DNA of 64,000 bases from Pseudomonadota bacterium (GTDB lineage: Bacteria > Desulfobacterota > Desulfovibrionia > Desulfovibrionales > Desulfovibrionaceae), in assembly GCA_023411815.1 (NCBI GenBank), contig JAEYOJ010000108.1, forward strand, positions 17,217 through 81,216, given 5' to 3'. The position numbers were made by a program, and so were the translations under genes. Positions 33,490-42,442 of this stretch are shown one piece after another. Numbering within the stretch: the stretch's first letter is position 1; every line of letters begins with the position of its first letter. Below the pieces are notes generated by a model. It was not told the DNA's origin, ran no database searches, and was given only the letters and a program-made list of their open reading frames with translations.

Positions 33490-34491
33490 ATGATGCAGCA
33501 GTATAGCGGCTCCCAGAAAACGGCCATCCTTCTGCTGGCCCTGGGAGAGAAGTTCACTTCCGAATGCTTCAAGCGCATGGACCGGGCCGAGATCGCCCAG
33601 GTCTCCAGGGCCATGCTCAACATGGAATCGGTGCCCAAGGAAGACGTGGAAGAGGTCATCCGGGAGTACAACGAGACCCTGGCCTACGGCCACGAGCTGC
33701 TCACCGGCGGCGCCGATCAGGTGCGCAGGCTGCTCACCAAGTCCCTGGACGGCGACACTGCCAAGTACATCATGGACCAGCTCAACATGGACAGCGGCCC
33801 TGCGCCCTTCCGCGAGCTGCAGAACGTCAGCCCCAGGATCCTGGCCCAGATCCTGCGCAACGAGCACCCGCAGACCCTGGCCCTCATCCTCGGCCACCTG
33901 CACTCGGAACAGGCCGCGGAGCTCCTGTCCAACCTGCCCGGCGGCATGCGCGCCGAGGTGCTCATGCGCCTGGCCAAACTCGAGGCCGTGGCCGAGGACA
34001 TGCTCATGGAAGTCGACAAGGTGCTCCAGAGCCAGCTCATCGCCATGGGCGGCAAGGAAGGCAAGAAGGTCGGCGGCGTGGGCGCGGTGGCCGAAATCCT
34101 CAACGCCGTGGACCGGCAGACCGAGGAGGAGGTCCTCTCCGAGATCGAGGAAGAGTCCGCGCAGATGGCCGAGGAGATCAGGAACCTCATGTTCGTCTTC
34201 GAGGACATCAAGTCCATCGACGACCGCTCCATCCGCGAGCTGCTCAAGGAGATCTCCAACGACGAGCTCACCCTGGCCCTCAAGGGCGCCAGCGAGGATC
34301 TGAAGATGAAGTTCTTCAAGAACCTGTCCGAGCGCGCCGCGACAATGATCAAGGAAGACCTGGAAATCATGGGGCCCGTGCGCCTGGCCGATGTGGAAGG
34401 CGCCCAGCAGGCCGTGGTCAAGGTCGTCCGCCGCATGGAAACCGAAGGCCGCATAGTGGTGGGCAGAGGTTCAGGCGATGTCTTTATCTAG
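33490..34491 (+). CDS. fliG: Flagellar motor switch protein FliG
   Basis: 333 residues of normal length: N-terminal FliF-binding domain, middle armadillo domain with the EHPQTLALILGHL motif, and the C-terminal torque helix region with charged residues (DDRSIRELLKEISNDELTLALKGA). It converts stator action into rotation and binds FliM. The gene starts 1 base after fliF, and its end overlaps fliH by 14 bases, so translation is probably coupled. Confidence 0.96.
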   Translation: MMQQYSGSQKTAILLLALGEKFTSECFKRMDRAEIAQVSRAMLNMESVPKEDVEEVIREYNETLAYGHELLTGGADQVRRLLTKSLDGDTAKYIMDQLNMDSGPAPFRELQNVSPRILAQILRNEHPQTLALILGHLHSEQAAELLSNLPGGMRAEVLMRLAKLEAVAEDMLMEVDKVLQSQLIAMGGKEGKKVGGVGAVAEILNAVDRQTEEEVLSEIEEESAQMAEEIRNLMFVFEDIKSIDDRSIRELLKEISNDELTLALKGASEDLKMKFFKNLSERAATMIKEDLEIMGPVRLADVEGAQQAVVKVVRRMETEGRIVVGRGSGDVFI

Positions 34492-35302
34492 CGAACAGGC
34501 GGAACTCCTGGTGCGTGAGGCGCGGGCCGGCAAGCCCGCGTCCTCCGGGACCATGCGCGGCGGCGGTCAGGCCGAGCAGGACGCCGAGGGCGCGCGCTTC
34601 GTCACCGGCCGGGTCATCCTGTCCATGAACGACGGCCTGCCCAAGGTCACCTCGGTGCAGGAGATCGAAGGCAGGAAACCTCCGGTCTGGGACGAGAAAG
34701 CCGGAGACGAGTACCTCTCGCGCGTGCGCGACAAAGCCATGGCCAAGGCCAGGGAGATCATGTCCCAGGCCATGGCCGAGGCCGAGAACATAAGGCGCAA
34801 GGCCTACGAGGAGGGGTTGGCCCAGGGGCGCGAGGACGCCCTGCGCGAAGCCGCGGCCAGGCAGTCCGAGATGGCCGAGGCCCTGGCGCAAACGCTTTCG
34901 GCCATACGCTCCGCCGGCAAGCAGGTCTTCGAAAGCCAGGCCGCCGACATCGTGCAACTCGTCCGCCTGGCCGTGGAACGCACCCTGGGCGTCGAAATGG
35001 AGCTGCGCCGTTCGGAGATGATGGAAAGCCTGCTGCGCGAATCCTTGGACCTCATCGACTCGCAGCGGAACCTGACGATCCTCGTGCGGCCCGGAGAACG
35101 GGAGCTGCTGGCCCCTCTGCTGGAGGCCTCCCGCGACCGCTACCCCGCCCTTTCCGGCTGGAATATACGCGAGTCGGCCGAGGTCGAGCCGGGCGGCTTG
35201 TGGATCGAATCCAACGACGGCATCGTGGACAACACCCTGAACGGCCGCTGGGCCGGCGTGACGCAGATCCTGGATCAGCTCACGCTGGCGCGGGAGGACT
35301 AG
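34478..35302 (+). CDS. fliH: Flagellar export regulator FliH
   Basis: 274 residues. It forms a stalk-like dimer that holds the FliI ATPase. The centre has the helical YLSRVRDKAMAKAREIMSQAMAEAENIRRKAYEEGLAQGREDAL region; the C-terminal third (NLTILVRPGERELL, GGLWIESNDGIVDNTLNGRW) matches the FliH/type III HrpE domain. Starts inside the end of fliG. fliI follows after 4 bases. Confidence 0.9.
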   Translation: MSLSSEQAELLVREARAGKPASSGTMRGGGQAEQDAEGARFVTGRVILSMNDGLPKVTSVQEIEGRKPPVWDEKAGDEYLSRVRDKAMAKAREIMSQAMAEAENIRRKAYEEGLAQGREDALREAAARQSEMAEALAQTLSAIRSAGKQVFESQAADIVQLVRLAVERTLGVEMELRRSEMMESLLRESLDLIDSQRNLTILVRPGERELLAPLLEASRDRYPALSGWNIRESAEVEPGGLWIESNDGIVDNTLNGRWAGVTQILDQLTLARED

Positions 35303-35306
35303 CCGG

Positions 35307-36617
35307 ATGAATCCCGCATCCTGCCTGCACTACATCTCCGAGCTGCGGCCGGCTCGCAGCTTCGGCAAGGTCACCAAGGTCGTGGGCCTCGTGGCCGAGG
35401 GTCGCGGAATCAAGGCCCCGGTCGGCGCGGTCTGCCACCTCGTGCCGAGCGAGCCCGGGGGCGAAACCCTGGCCGCCGAGATCGTCGGCTTCAGGGACGG
35501 GGCCTGCCTGTTCATGCCCTACGGCGACATGCGCGGCGTCAGGCCCGGCAGCCTCATCCAGAATTCGAGCACCCCGCCGCATTTCCCCGTGGGCTTCGGG
35601 TTCCTCGGCCGTGCGCTGGACGCCTTCGGCGCGCCCCTGGACGGCGGGGACATCCCCGCGCCAGAGGCCTACTATCCCCTACACGCCGATGCGCCGAACC
35701 CGCTGACCAGACCGCGCATCGACCAGCCCCTGGACGTGGGCGTGCGCGCGGTGAACGCCCTGCTGACCCTGGGCAAGGGCCAGCGCGTGGGAATCATGGC
35801 CGGCTCGGGCGTCGGCAAATCGACGGTCATGGGCATGATGGCCCGCTACACCAAGGCCGACGTGAACGTCATCGCCCTGGTGGGCGAACGCGGACGCGAA
35901 GTGTTGGAGTTCATGGAGCGCGACCTGGGGCCCGAGGGCATGAAGCGCTCGGTGCTCGTGGTGGCCACGTCGGACACCAGCCCGCTCGTGCGCATGCGCG
36001 CGGCCTACGCCGCCACGGCCATGGCCGAGTTCTTCCGCGACCAGGGCAAGGACGTGCTGCTCATGATGGACTCGGTGACGCGCTTCTGCATGGCCGGCCG
36101 CGAGGTGGGCCTTGCCGCGGGCGAGCCGCCCACACGCGGCGGCTACACGCCGAGCGTCTTCGCACACCTGCCCAAGCTGCTTGAGCGCGCGGGCAAGAGC
36201 CCCAAGGGCTCCATCACGGGCATCTACACCGTGCTCGTGGACGGCGACGACTTCACGGAGCCCGTGGCCGACGCGACGCGTTCCATCCTGGACGGCCACA
36301 TCGTGCTGACCCGAGAGCTGGCCGACGCCGGCCACTACCCTTCCATCGACGTGCTCAAGAGCGTGTCGCGACTGCGCTCCGACATCACCACCCCGGAGAC
36401 CCAGACCGCCGGCCGCACGCTCATCCGGCACATGGCCACCTTCAAGCGCGTCGAGGACATGGTCAACATCGGCGCCTACGCTCAGGGCTCCAACCCGGAG
36501 ATCGACAAGGCCCTCAAGATGATCGGCCCTATCAACGATTTCCTGCGCCAGGGCGTGGACGAGACGGCGGACTTGTCCGCGAGCTTCAAGGCCATGCAGG
36601 ACCTGGCCAAGCGCTAG
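35307..36617 (+). CDS. fliI: Flagellum-specific export ATPase FliI
   Basis: F1-beta-like hexameric ATPase of the flagellar export machine, 436 residues. Walker A GSGVGKST in GIMAGSGVGKSTVMGMMAR, Walker B DVLLMMDSVTRF, and the C-terminal region with FKRVEDMVNIGAYAQGSNPEIDKAL. Last gene of the cluster; a strong terminator follows. The fliJ chaperone gene, often next in this position, is not present in the following sequence. Confidence 0.96.
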   Translation: MNPASCLHYISELRPARSFGKVTKVVGLVAEGRGIKAPVGAVCHLVPSEPGGETLAAEIVGFRDGACLFMPYGDMRGVRPGSLIQNSSTPPHFPVGFGFLGRALDAFGAPLDGGDIPAPEAYYPLHADAPNPLTRPRIDQPLDVGVRAVNALLTLGKGQRVGIMAGSGVGKSTVMGMMARYTKADVNVIALVGERGREVLEFMERDLGPEGMKRSVLVVATSDTSPLVRMRAAYAATAMAEFFRDQGKDVLLMMDSVTRFCMAGREVGLAAGEPPTRGGYTPSVFAHLPKLLERAGKSPKGSITGIYTVLVDGDDFTEPVADATRSILDGHIVLTRELADAGHYPSIDVLKSVSRLRSDITTPETQTAGRTLIRHMATFKRVEDMVNIGAYAQGSNPEIDKALKMIGPINDFLRQGVDETADLSASFKAMQDLAKR

Positions 36618-36645
36618 TTTTTCGACACGGATATCGCATCATCGG

Positions 36646-36675
36646 AAAGGGCGGCTGTCAGCCGCCCTTTTTTGC
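36646..36675 (+). terminator. Terminator of the flagellar operon
   Basis: AAAGGGCGGCT pairs with AGCCGCCCTTT, followed by further T residues, 28 bases after the fliI stop. A textbook intrinsic terminator. Confidence 0.9.
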
Positions 36676-36901
36676 TCCCCTCTCGCGAGTGAACGGCACG
36701 GGATCTGCGGTGCGCTCGCGCCATGTCCCGCTCCTCGCGTCCGGCTATCGAAACAAAACAGAAACATGCTGGATTTTTTATAGAAAGAGCGCTATTAGCG
36801 CCCGGAGCTGACCGTCGTTTATTCGGTAACGGCCTTCTGCCGCGCGGAAACCCGCCGAATCGGCATTCACCCCACGCACGGGATCGTCCAAGGGACACGG
36901 C

Positions 36902-38245
36902 ATGGCTGAACACATGAAGCCAGGATTCAGACCCCCTGGCCATACGGGGACACGTTCGCCTCGCATGACCGTCAAGCAGCCCGCCGACATGTCCTCACCC
37001 GCTGACGCCGGCACAGCCGAATGCGGGACCTGCCAGCCAGCCAGCCCTCCTCCGGCCGTCCCCACGGAGCCTCACAAGCCCCCCTGCACAGCCAGGCAAC
37101 CCGTGCGGACGACTCTCTCGCTCATCCCCGGCGGCCGCGACCAGAAGAGTCAACCCGCCAATCCGACATTCGCGCATCTCTTCGACCAGGCCGTGGACGC
37201 ATTCGTGCAGGTTGAGCGGCAAGGACTCCTGACCGACGCCAACCCGGTCGCCTGCGCCTTGCTGGGACGCACGCGCGACGATCTTCTCGGGCGCGCCCTG
37301 ACGGCCTTCGGGAAACCGGTCATCCGTGGCCGGATCGGCGCCGAGGACGCCTTCGGCTTCGCGGAGGAGTCCGGCATGCCCAAGCCGACGGATAACGGAC
37401 GGATGATCGAGCCGTCCTTCGTGGCCGACCTCCCGGACGGCCAATTGCTGTTCATCCTGCACGACGTCACTCGGCACCACCGCCTGCTGGACGCCCTGGT
37501 GGAAACCAGCCTGGCGGCCAAAATGGCTGAAAAGGCCAAGCGCGAGTTCCTCTCCAACATGAGCCACGAGCTGCGCACTCCCATCGGCGGCATCCTGGGC
37601 CTGTCCACCCTGCTGCGCCAAAGGATCGAACCCGGGCACGCCCTGTACCTGGACCTCATCATTCAATCCGCCGAGGGGCTGGCCGCCGTCGTCGGCGACA
37701 TCCTCGACATGGCCCGCATCGAGAACTCCTGGGCAGCGCCCGGTCCCATGCAGGTGGAACTCGCCCCTGCCCTGGCGCAGCTGTTCGAGGATATCCGGCG
37801 TCAAGCTCAGGCCAAGGATCTGGAAGCAACCCTGAGCATCTCCCAGCGCGTGCCGGAAAAGACCGTGCTGGCCTGGGACCTGACTCGCAAGGCCCTGGGC
37901 AACCTGCTCTCCAACGCCGTCAAATTCACGTCCAAGGGATGGGTGTACCTGTTCGTGGACCACTGCGTTGACGAGGCCGACCGCGAGTGTCTGTATTTCG
38001 CCGTGATCGATTCCGGTCTCGGCATAGCCTCCGAGGACCTGCCGCGCCTGTTCCAGCCCTTTACCCAGCTTGAGCGGCCGCTCAACAAGCATGTCCAGGG
38101 CACGGGCCTGGGGCTCGCCCTGGCCAAACGGCTGGCGGAGCTTGCCGGCGGCAGCATCTGGCTGGACAGCGAGCCCGGCCGGGGCAGCACATTCCATCTG
38201 CGCGTTCCCTGCGCTTCGCCTTCCGGACCGGACAAGGCCCGATAG
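36902..38245 (+). CDS. PAS-containing sensor histidine kinase (soluble)
   Basis: 447 residues, no membrane helix. About 85 disordered Pro/Thr-rich residues are followed by a PAS-like domain (about 95-200: LFDQAVDAFVQVERQGLLTDANPVACALLGR). Then come the HisKA domain with phospho-acceptor His222 in NMSHELRTPIGGI, and an ATPase domain with N box NLLSNAVKFT, DSGLGI and GTGLGLALAKRLAELAGGSI. No response regulator is adjacent, so the partner is unknown. Start ATG 36902 with AAGGGA upstream. Confidence 0.88.
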   Translation: MAEHMKPGFRPPGHTGTRSPRMTVKQPADMSSPADAGTAECGTCQPASPPPAVPTEPHKPPCTARQPVRTTLSLIPGGRDQKSQPANPTFAHLFDQAVDAFVQVERQGLLTDANPVACALLGRTRDDLLGRALTAFGKPVIRGRIGAEDAFGFAEESGMPKPTDNGRMIEPSFVADLPDGQLLFILHDVTRHHRLLDALVETSLAAKMAEKAKREFLSNMSHELRTPIGGILGLSTLLRQRIEPGHALYLDLIIQSAEGLAAVVGDILDMARIENSWAAPGPMQVELAPALAQLFEDIRRQAQAKDLEATLSISQRVPEKTVLAWDLTRKALGNLLSNAVKFTSKGWVYLFVDHCVDEADRECLYFAVIDSGLGIASEDLPRLFQPFTQLERPLNKHVQGTGLGLALAKRLAELAGGSIWLDSEPGRGSTFHLRVPCASPSGPDKAR

Positions 38246-38369
38246 GCCTTCCATATGATCGCCTTGGCTTCCAGTCCTCGCAATACAGCGGGCGATTAGA
38301 TTCGCTCCCGGCCATAAGCATTGCCATGCGCCCCCTCTGCCGCAATACATGACGGAGGTGGAGGGTAAC

Positions 38370-39800
38370 ATGGATTGGAACGTCGCCAAGCACATCATCG
38401 ATCGCCTCGCCCCGACAGCCGCGCTCATGGACGCCCGCCGCGGCAACGCCATCCAGACCGGACTGGCCAATGCCGTGGCCTCGGCCGCCGGAGCCATGCG
38501 CGCGGCAGGCCTTGCGCCAGGGCAACGCCTGGCCATCGGCTGCGACCAGACGCTGTGGACCGTACTGGCCTACCTTGGCGCGCAATACGCCGGCCTGACC
38601 GCCGTGCCCGTGGAGCGCGACAAGCTCTCCGTGGCCCTGGGCATGTTGGGCGCGGAAGGCCTCTGGGTTCCGGATACCGGCTGGCTCGAAGGCCTGCCCG
38701 CGCCTCGCGCGGCCAGCCTCGTGGGACCGGATGCGCTGGTGGGCGATCCGGTGCAGGCCGAGCCGCGCGGGCCGGACGACTTGGCCGCGCTCATGGCCAC
38801 CTCCGGCACCACGGGCCGGGCCATGCGCTTCGTCATGGTCACGCACCGCAACCTGCTGACCAACACCCGCGACATCGCCGCCAGCCAGCACCTGCAGCCC
38901 GGCGACCGGGCCATGCTCATCCTGCCCATGAGCTACTGCTTCGGAGTCAGCGTGCTGCTGAGCCACCTGTGGGCCGGCGGCGACTGCGTGCTCGACTCGC
39001 GCTTCACCTACCCTGACACGGTGCTCGCGGCCATGGACGAATACCGTTGCACGAGCTTCGCCGGCGTGCCCTCGGTCTATCGCATCCTGGACACGCGCTC
39101 GACCCTGGCGCGCATGGAATTGCCCCATCTGCGCCGTTTCCTGCAGGCCGGCGGCCCCCTGGACGCGCCGACCATCGAGCGCATCCGCGCGGCCAAGCCC
39201 GGCGTGGCCTTCTACGTCATGTACGGGGCCACCGAGGCCACGGCGCGCATCACCACCCTGAACCCGGCCCTGTACGAGAGCAAGAAAGGCAGCGTCGGCC
39301 GGGCCATCGGTCAGCTCGACCTGCGCATCCACGAGCCTGACAAGCACGGCATCGGCGAGGTCATGGTCCGCGGCGATTCCATCACCCCGGGCCACTGGTG
39401 CTGCGAGCGGCAGGAGACCGTCCTCCTGGAGGACGGCTGGCTGCGCACGGGCGACCTGGGCCTGCTGGACGAGGACGGCTGCCTGTGGATCAAGGGCCGC
39501 AGCAAGGACATCGTCAAGGTCAAGGGCCTGCGCGTCTCCTTGCAGGAGGTGGACGCCATCGTGAACAACGTGCCGGGCGTGCTGGCGGCCGCGGCTTGCG
39601 GCGTGCCGCATACCCTGGCCGGCGAGGCCCTGGCCGTGTTCGCGGTGGTGCGCGAGCGCACCGAGGAGATGCGCGGCGCGATCCGCAAGGCCCTGCCCCT
39701 GCAATGGGTCGTGGACAGGATATGCTTCGTGCCGGAGTTGCCGCTTACGCCGAGCGGCAAGGTCGTGCGCGGAAAGCTCGCGGAACTGGGCGGAACATAA
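38370..39800 (+). CDS. Acyl-adenylate-forming ligase (AMP-binding family)
   Basis: 476 residues. Adenylate-forming core motifs are MATSGTTGRAMRFVMVTHRN (A3), YGATEATARI (A5), GWLRTGDLGLLDEDG (A7), IKGRSKDIVKVKGLRVSLQEVD (A8) and the catalytic Lys in LTPSGKVVRGKL (A10). It activates a carboxylic acid as acyl-AMP and passes it to CoA or a carrier protein; the acid cannot be read from the sequence. Start ATG 38370 has GGAGGG upstream, and is better than 38349. No carrier-protein or ketosynthase gene is adjacent. Confidence 0.88.
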   Translation: MDWNVAKHIIDRLAPTAALMDARRGNAIQTGLANAVASAAGAMRAAGLAPGQRLAIGCDQTLWTVLAYLGAQYAGLTAVPVERDKLSVALGMLGAEGLWVPDTGWLEGLPAPRAASLVGPDALVGDPVQAEPRGPDDLAALMATSGTTGRAMRFVMVTHRNLLTNTRDIAASQHLQPGDRAMLILPMSYCFGVSVLLSHLWAGGDCVLDSRFTYPDTVLAAMDEYRCTSFAGVPSVYRILDTRSTLARMELPHLRRFLQAGGPLDAPTIERIRAAKPGVAFYVMYGATEATARITTLNPALYESKKGSVGRAIGQLDLRIHEPDKHGIGEVMVRGDSITPGHWCCERQETVLLEDGWLRTGDLGLLDEDGCLWIKGRSKDIVKVKGLRVSLQEVDAIVNNVPGVLAAAACGVPHTLAGEALAVFAVVRERTEEMRGAIRKALPLQWVVDRICFVPELPLTPSGKVVRGKLAELGGT

Positions 39801-39811
39801 GGCCGGTCTGG

Positions 39812-42022
39812 CTAGGCCTCGGCCTTGCTCCGCTCCGTTAGGATGCGTGCGAGGCTGCGGCGCAGCTCTTCCATGTCCAGGGGCTTGCTCAGGTAGTCGT
39901 CCATGCCCGCGGCCATGACGCGCTCGCGGTCCTCCTTCATGGCATAGGCCGTGAGCGCGATGATGGGGATGTGAGCCTTGTCGGGGCTTTCCAGGGTCCT
40001 GATGCGCCGTGTCGCCTCCATGCCGTCCAACTCGGGCATCTGCACGTCCATGAGCACCACGTCGAAATCCTGCCGCTCAAGCAGGCTCATGACCTCGTTG
40101 CCGTTGGCCGCCGTGGTCACGATGTGCCCCTCGCCCGAGAGAAAGAACTGCACGAACTCGCGGTTGAGCTGCTCGTCCTCGGCCAGCAGGATGCGCAGGG
40201 AGGGCAGATCGATCCTGTCGCTCGGCTCGGGCCGCCAGGGGCAGAAGTCGCCCTTGGCGGTTTCGAAACGCGCCGTGAAGCAGAACTCGCTGCCCCGTCC
40301 GGCATCGCTTTCCACCCAGATCTCGCCGCCCATGCGCTCCACCAGACGCTTGCTGATGGACAAGCCCAGGCCAGTGCCCTGGTGGCGCTTGGCGTACGTG
40401 GTGTCGAGCTGATGAAAGGGCTTGAACAGATGCTTCTGCCGGTCCTTGGGAATGCCGATGCCGGTGTCCCTGACCGAGAAGTACAGCAGCCCCTGCTCCT
40501 CCTTCTCCGGACGCCGTACCGAGACGACGATGTACCCACGCTCGGTGAACTTGAGGGAGTTGCCCACGAGGTTGCGCAACACCTGCAGCAGGCGGTCCGA
40601 ATCGCCGCGCAGGCACGCGGGGACTTCCGGCTCGACCTCGGCGGTCAGGTCCAGCCCTTTGGCCTGGGCCAAGGCCGCGAACTCGTCCACGCAGGCGTTC
40701 ACGACCTCCGCCGGCGAAAAATCCCTTTCACGGAACTCGAGCTCCTGGGCCTCGATCTTGGACATGTCCAGGATATCGTTGACGATGGACAGCAGGGAGC
40801 AGGCCGCGGACTCGATGCGCCGCAGCTGTTCGGCCTGCCGGCCTCTGCGTTCGCTGGCCAAGGCCATCCTGGCCGTGCCGATTACGCCCGAAATGGGCGT
40901 GCGTATCTCGTGGCTCATGTTGGCCAGGAATTCGGATTTGACCCGATTGGCCCGCCTTGCCTGGCGCACTGCGTTCTCCAGACGGAGTTTGGCCTCCACC
41001 TCGCCAGAAACGTCCCGGAAAAAGACGCAGACCAGCTCGCGACCGAAGCTTTCGAAGCTCGCACCGGAAATCTCGGAATGGAAGGTGGTGCCGTCCTTGC
41101 GCCGTTGTCTGGCCCTGGTGCGCGGCAGAGCGCCGTGGGTCATGAGTTCCTTGAAATTTTCCTGGGCCCGCTTCGGGTTGGCCGTAAGGGCCAGGGCGGG
41201 AAGGCCCAGCATCTCCTCGCGGCAGTATCCGAACAGGGCCATGGCCGCCGGGTTGGCGTCCACGACAGTGGCGCTCTGCGTGTCCAGGACCACGATGGCA
41301 TCCAGGGCGCTGTCGAAAAGCTTGCGGTAGTTCTCCTCGCGTTCCGCGAGGCTTCGCTCGGCCTTGCGCCGGTCCGTGATGTCTACGCCAGCCACCCACC
41401 AGGCCCAGTCCGGCACCGAAGCCTTGCCCGACACGTTCATCAGCAGCACGTTGCGCGGGGTGCCGTCCTTGGCCCGGAACTCCTGCTCCACCTCCCTGAA
41501 CTCGGCCCAGGGGAAATCTACGGACCTGCCATTGCCCGGCACAAACCCCTTGCCTCGGCAGAGCATGTCCTTTCTGCCGGTGGAACCCAGCATTTCCAGC
41601 GCGGAGTAGCCGGTGACCCGTTCGCACTCCTTGTTCCAGTATACGATGTCTCCCGATGCGTCATGGGCGTGAATCATGACCGGCATGGCCTCCAGCATTC
41701 CCCGCAGGCGTCGCTCTTCCTCTGTTTTCCGCTCGGCCGCTCCCCGGAGCCTATCCAGCAGCGGTCCGATGCGCGCAATGCCGGCAAGCAGGAGTACGGA
41801 GACCGCCAGCAAGGCAAGGCTGGCGCCAACATCCATGGACGGGTGGAACGGCGATCCTCGGAACAGGACCAGGCTTATGGTGCGGTTGACGGCCATGAAC
41901 AGCATGGCCGCGGCCAGGAACCACCAGCCGAGGCCCGCCTTGCTCCGGCGCCCCTGCCTGATGGCCAGCAGCGCGGTGGCAAGCTGGACGGCTATCGACG
42001 CTGCCAACAGAATCTCGCCCAT
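39812..42022 (-). CDS. Hybrid sensor histidine kinase with two PAS domains and receiver
   Basis: 736 residues. Two or three N-terminal membrane helices (to about residue 90), then PAS (about 110-230: GMLEAMPVMIHAHDASGDIVYWNKECERVTGYS), second PAS (about 235-350), HisKA with FLANMSHEIRTPISGVIG, HATPase with GTGLGLSISKRL, and a C-terminal receiver with VVLMDVQMPELDG. ATG 42022 has AAAGGAG 7 bases upstream. The gene lies downstream of a structured element at 42185-42300 (minus). No output-domain regulator is next to it, so signal transfer probably ends in a separate protein. Confidence 0.92.
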   Translation of the reverse strand: MGEILLAASIAVQLATALLAIRQGRRSKAGLGWWFLAAAMLFMAVNRTISLVLFRGSPFHPSMDVGASLALLAVSVLLLAGIARIGPLLDRLRGAAERKTEEERRLRGMLEAMPVMIHAHDASGDIVYWNKECERVTGYSALEMLGSTGRKDMLCRGKGFVPGNGRSVDFPWAEFREVEQEFRAKDGTPRNVLLMNVSGKASVPDWAWWVAGVDITDRRKAERSLAEREENYRKLFDSALDAIVVLDTQSATVVDANPAAMALFGYCREEMLGLPALALTANPKRAQENFKELMTHGALPRTRARQRRKDGTTFHSEISGASFESFGRELVCVFFRDVSGEVEAKLRLENAVRQARRANRVKSEFLANMSHEIRTPISGVIGTARMALASERRGRQAEQLRRIESAACSLLSIVNDILDMSKIEAQELEFRERDFSPAEVVNACVDEFAALAQAKGLDLTAEVEPEVPACLRGDSDRLLQVLRNLVGNSLKFTERGYIVVSVRRPEKEEQGLLYFSVRDTGIGIPKDRQKHLFKPFHQLDTTYAKRHQGTGLGLSISKRLVERMGGEIWVESDAGRGSEFCFTARFETAKGDFCPWRPEPSDRIDLPSLRILLAEDEQLNREFVQFFLSGEGHIVTTAANGNEVMSLLERQDFDVVLMDVQMPELDGMEATRRIRTLESPDKAHIPIIALTAYAMKEDRERVMAAGMDDYLSKPLDMEELRRSLARILTERSKAEA

Positions 42023-42184
42023 GAACCGGCTCCTTTCAGCCTTTAGACCTCCATTTCGAGCCCTACGCCCTTTGCCGCATCACGGCAATCGGACAAAAGC
42101 ACGAACAGCACATTCGCTCCGTTTTATCCATCTCGGCGCAATCGGTCTGTTGTTTTCGAGGTCTGAATTGCTCGGGCAGAATCC

Positions 42185-42300
42185 GGACAGGAAACCCGCC
42201 AGTCACGCAGCCCCGCTGCATGAAGCGTGGCTTTGCCCACCGGCTTCACTTTAGGGCAGATGCATGCCGGGTCATCGCATCTGCCTCCCGGCATGACGGA
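42185..42300 (-). ncRNA. Possible GEMM/c-di-GMP-I-like riboswitch or other structured leader
   Basis: On the minus strand the segment ggcAAAGCCACG is followed by a GCAGC/GCTGC hairpin and then GTGACTGGCGGGTTTCC. In GEMM-I RNAs the matching parts are CGCAAAGCCACGGG, a variable hairpin, and RTGACAGCCGGGTTGCC. The spacing from an upstream GCA to AAAGCC and a GAAG in the place of the GAAA loop also roughly fit. The 5' GGGCAAACC block is not present, so the call is weak. It would lie about 165 bases upstream of the hybrid kinase gene. The plus strand leads to cobalamin genes, but no B12 box could be found there. Confidence 0.35.
42255..42295. repeat. Interlocked pair of 9-bp inverted repeats (pseudoknot-type arrangement)
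   Basis: GGCAGATGC (42255-42263) is complementary to GCATCTGCC (42277-42285), and CATGCCGGG (42263-42271) to CCCGGCATG (42287-42295). The order A-B-A'-B' means both stems can only coexist as a pseudoknot; otherwise they are mutually exclusive hairpins. Either strand could use it: 5' of cbiA/cobB on plus, or 5' of the hybrid kinase on minus. Confidence 0.7.
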
Positions 42301-42442
42301 TGCGCAGGCAAGCCGCTCAGGCCTTTCAGACCCCTGCTGCGCCCTGCGAACTCCCGGGGAATTTGCCTGTATGCCGTTTCCTGCTACAATCGGGCGGTCA
42401 ACGGCAATGCACAGCCGTCTTGGGCGGCTCTCCGGGAGAAAC

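Noticed and set aside
42150..42440. Cobalamin riboswitch on the plus strand upstream of cbiA
   Set aside because: Expected from gene context, and GCAGCCCCGCTGCATGA vaguely resembles one conserved block, but no B12 box (AGYCAGGAGACCTGCC) or CCACTG/GGGAAG blocks could be found. It is left as a test in the riboswitch finding.
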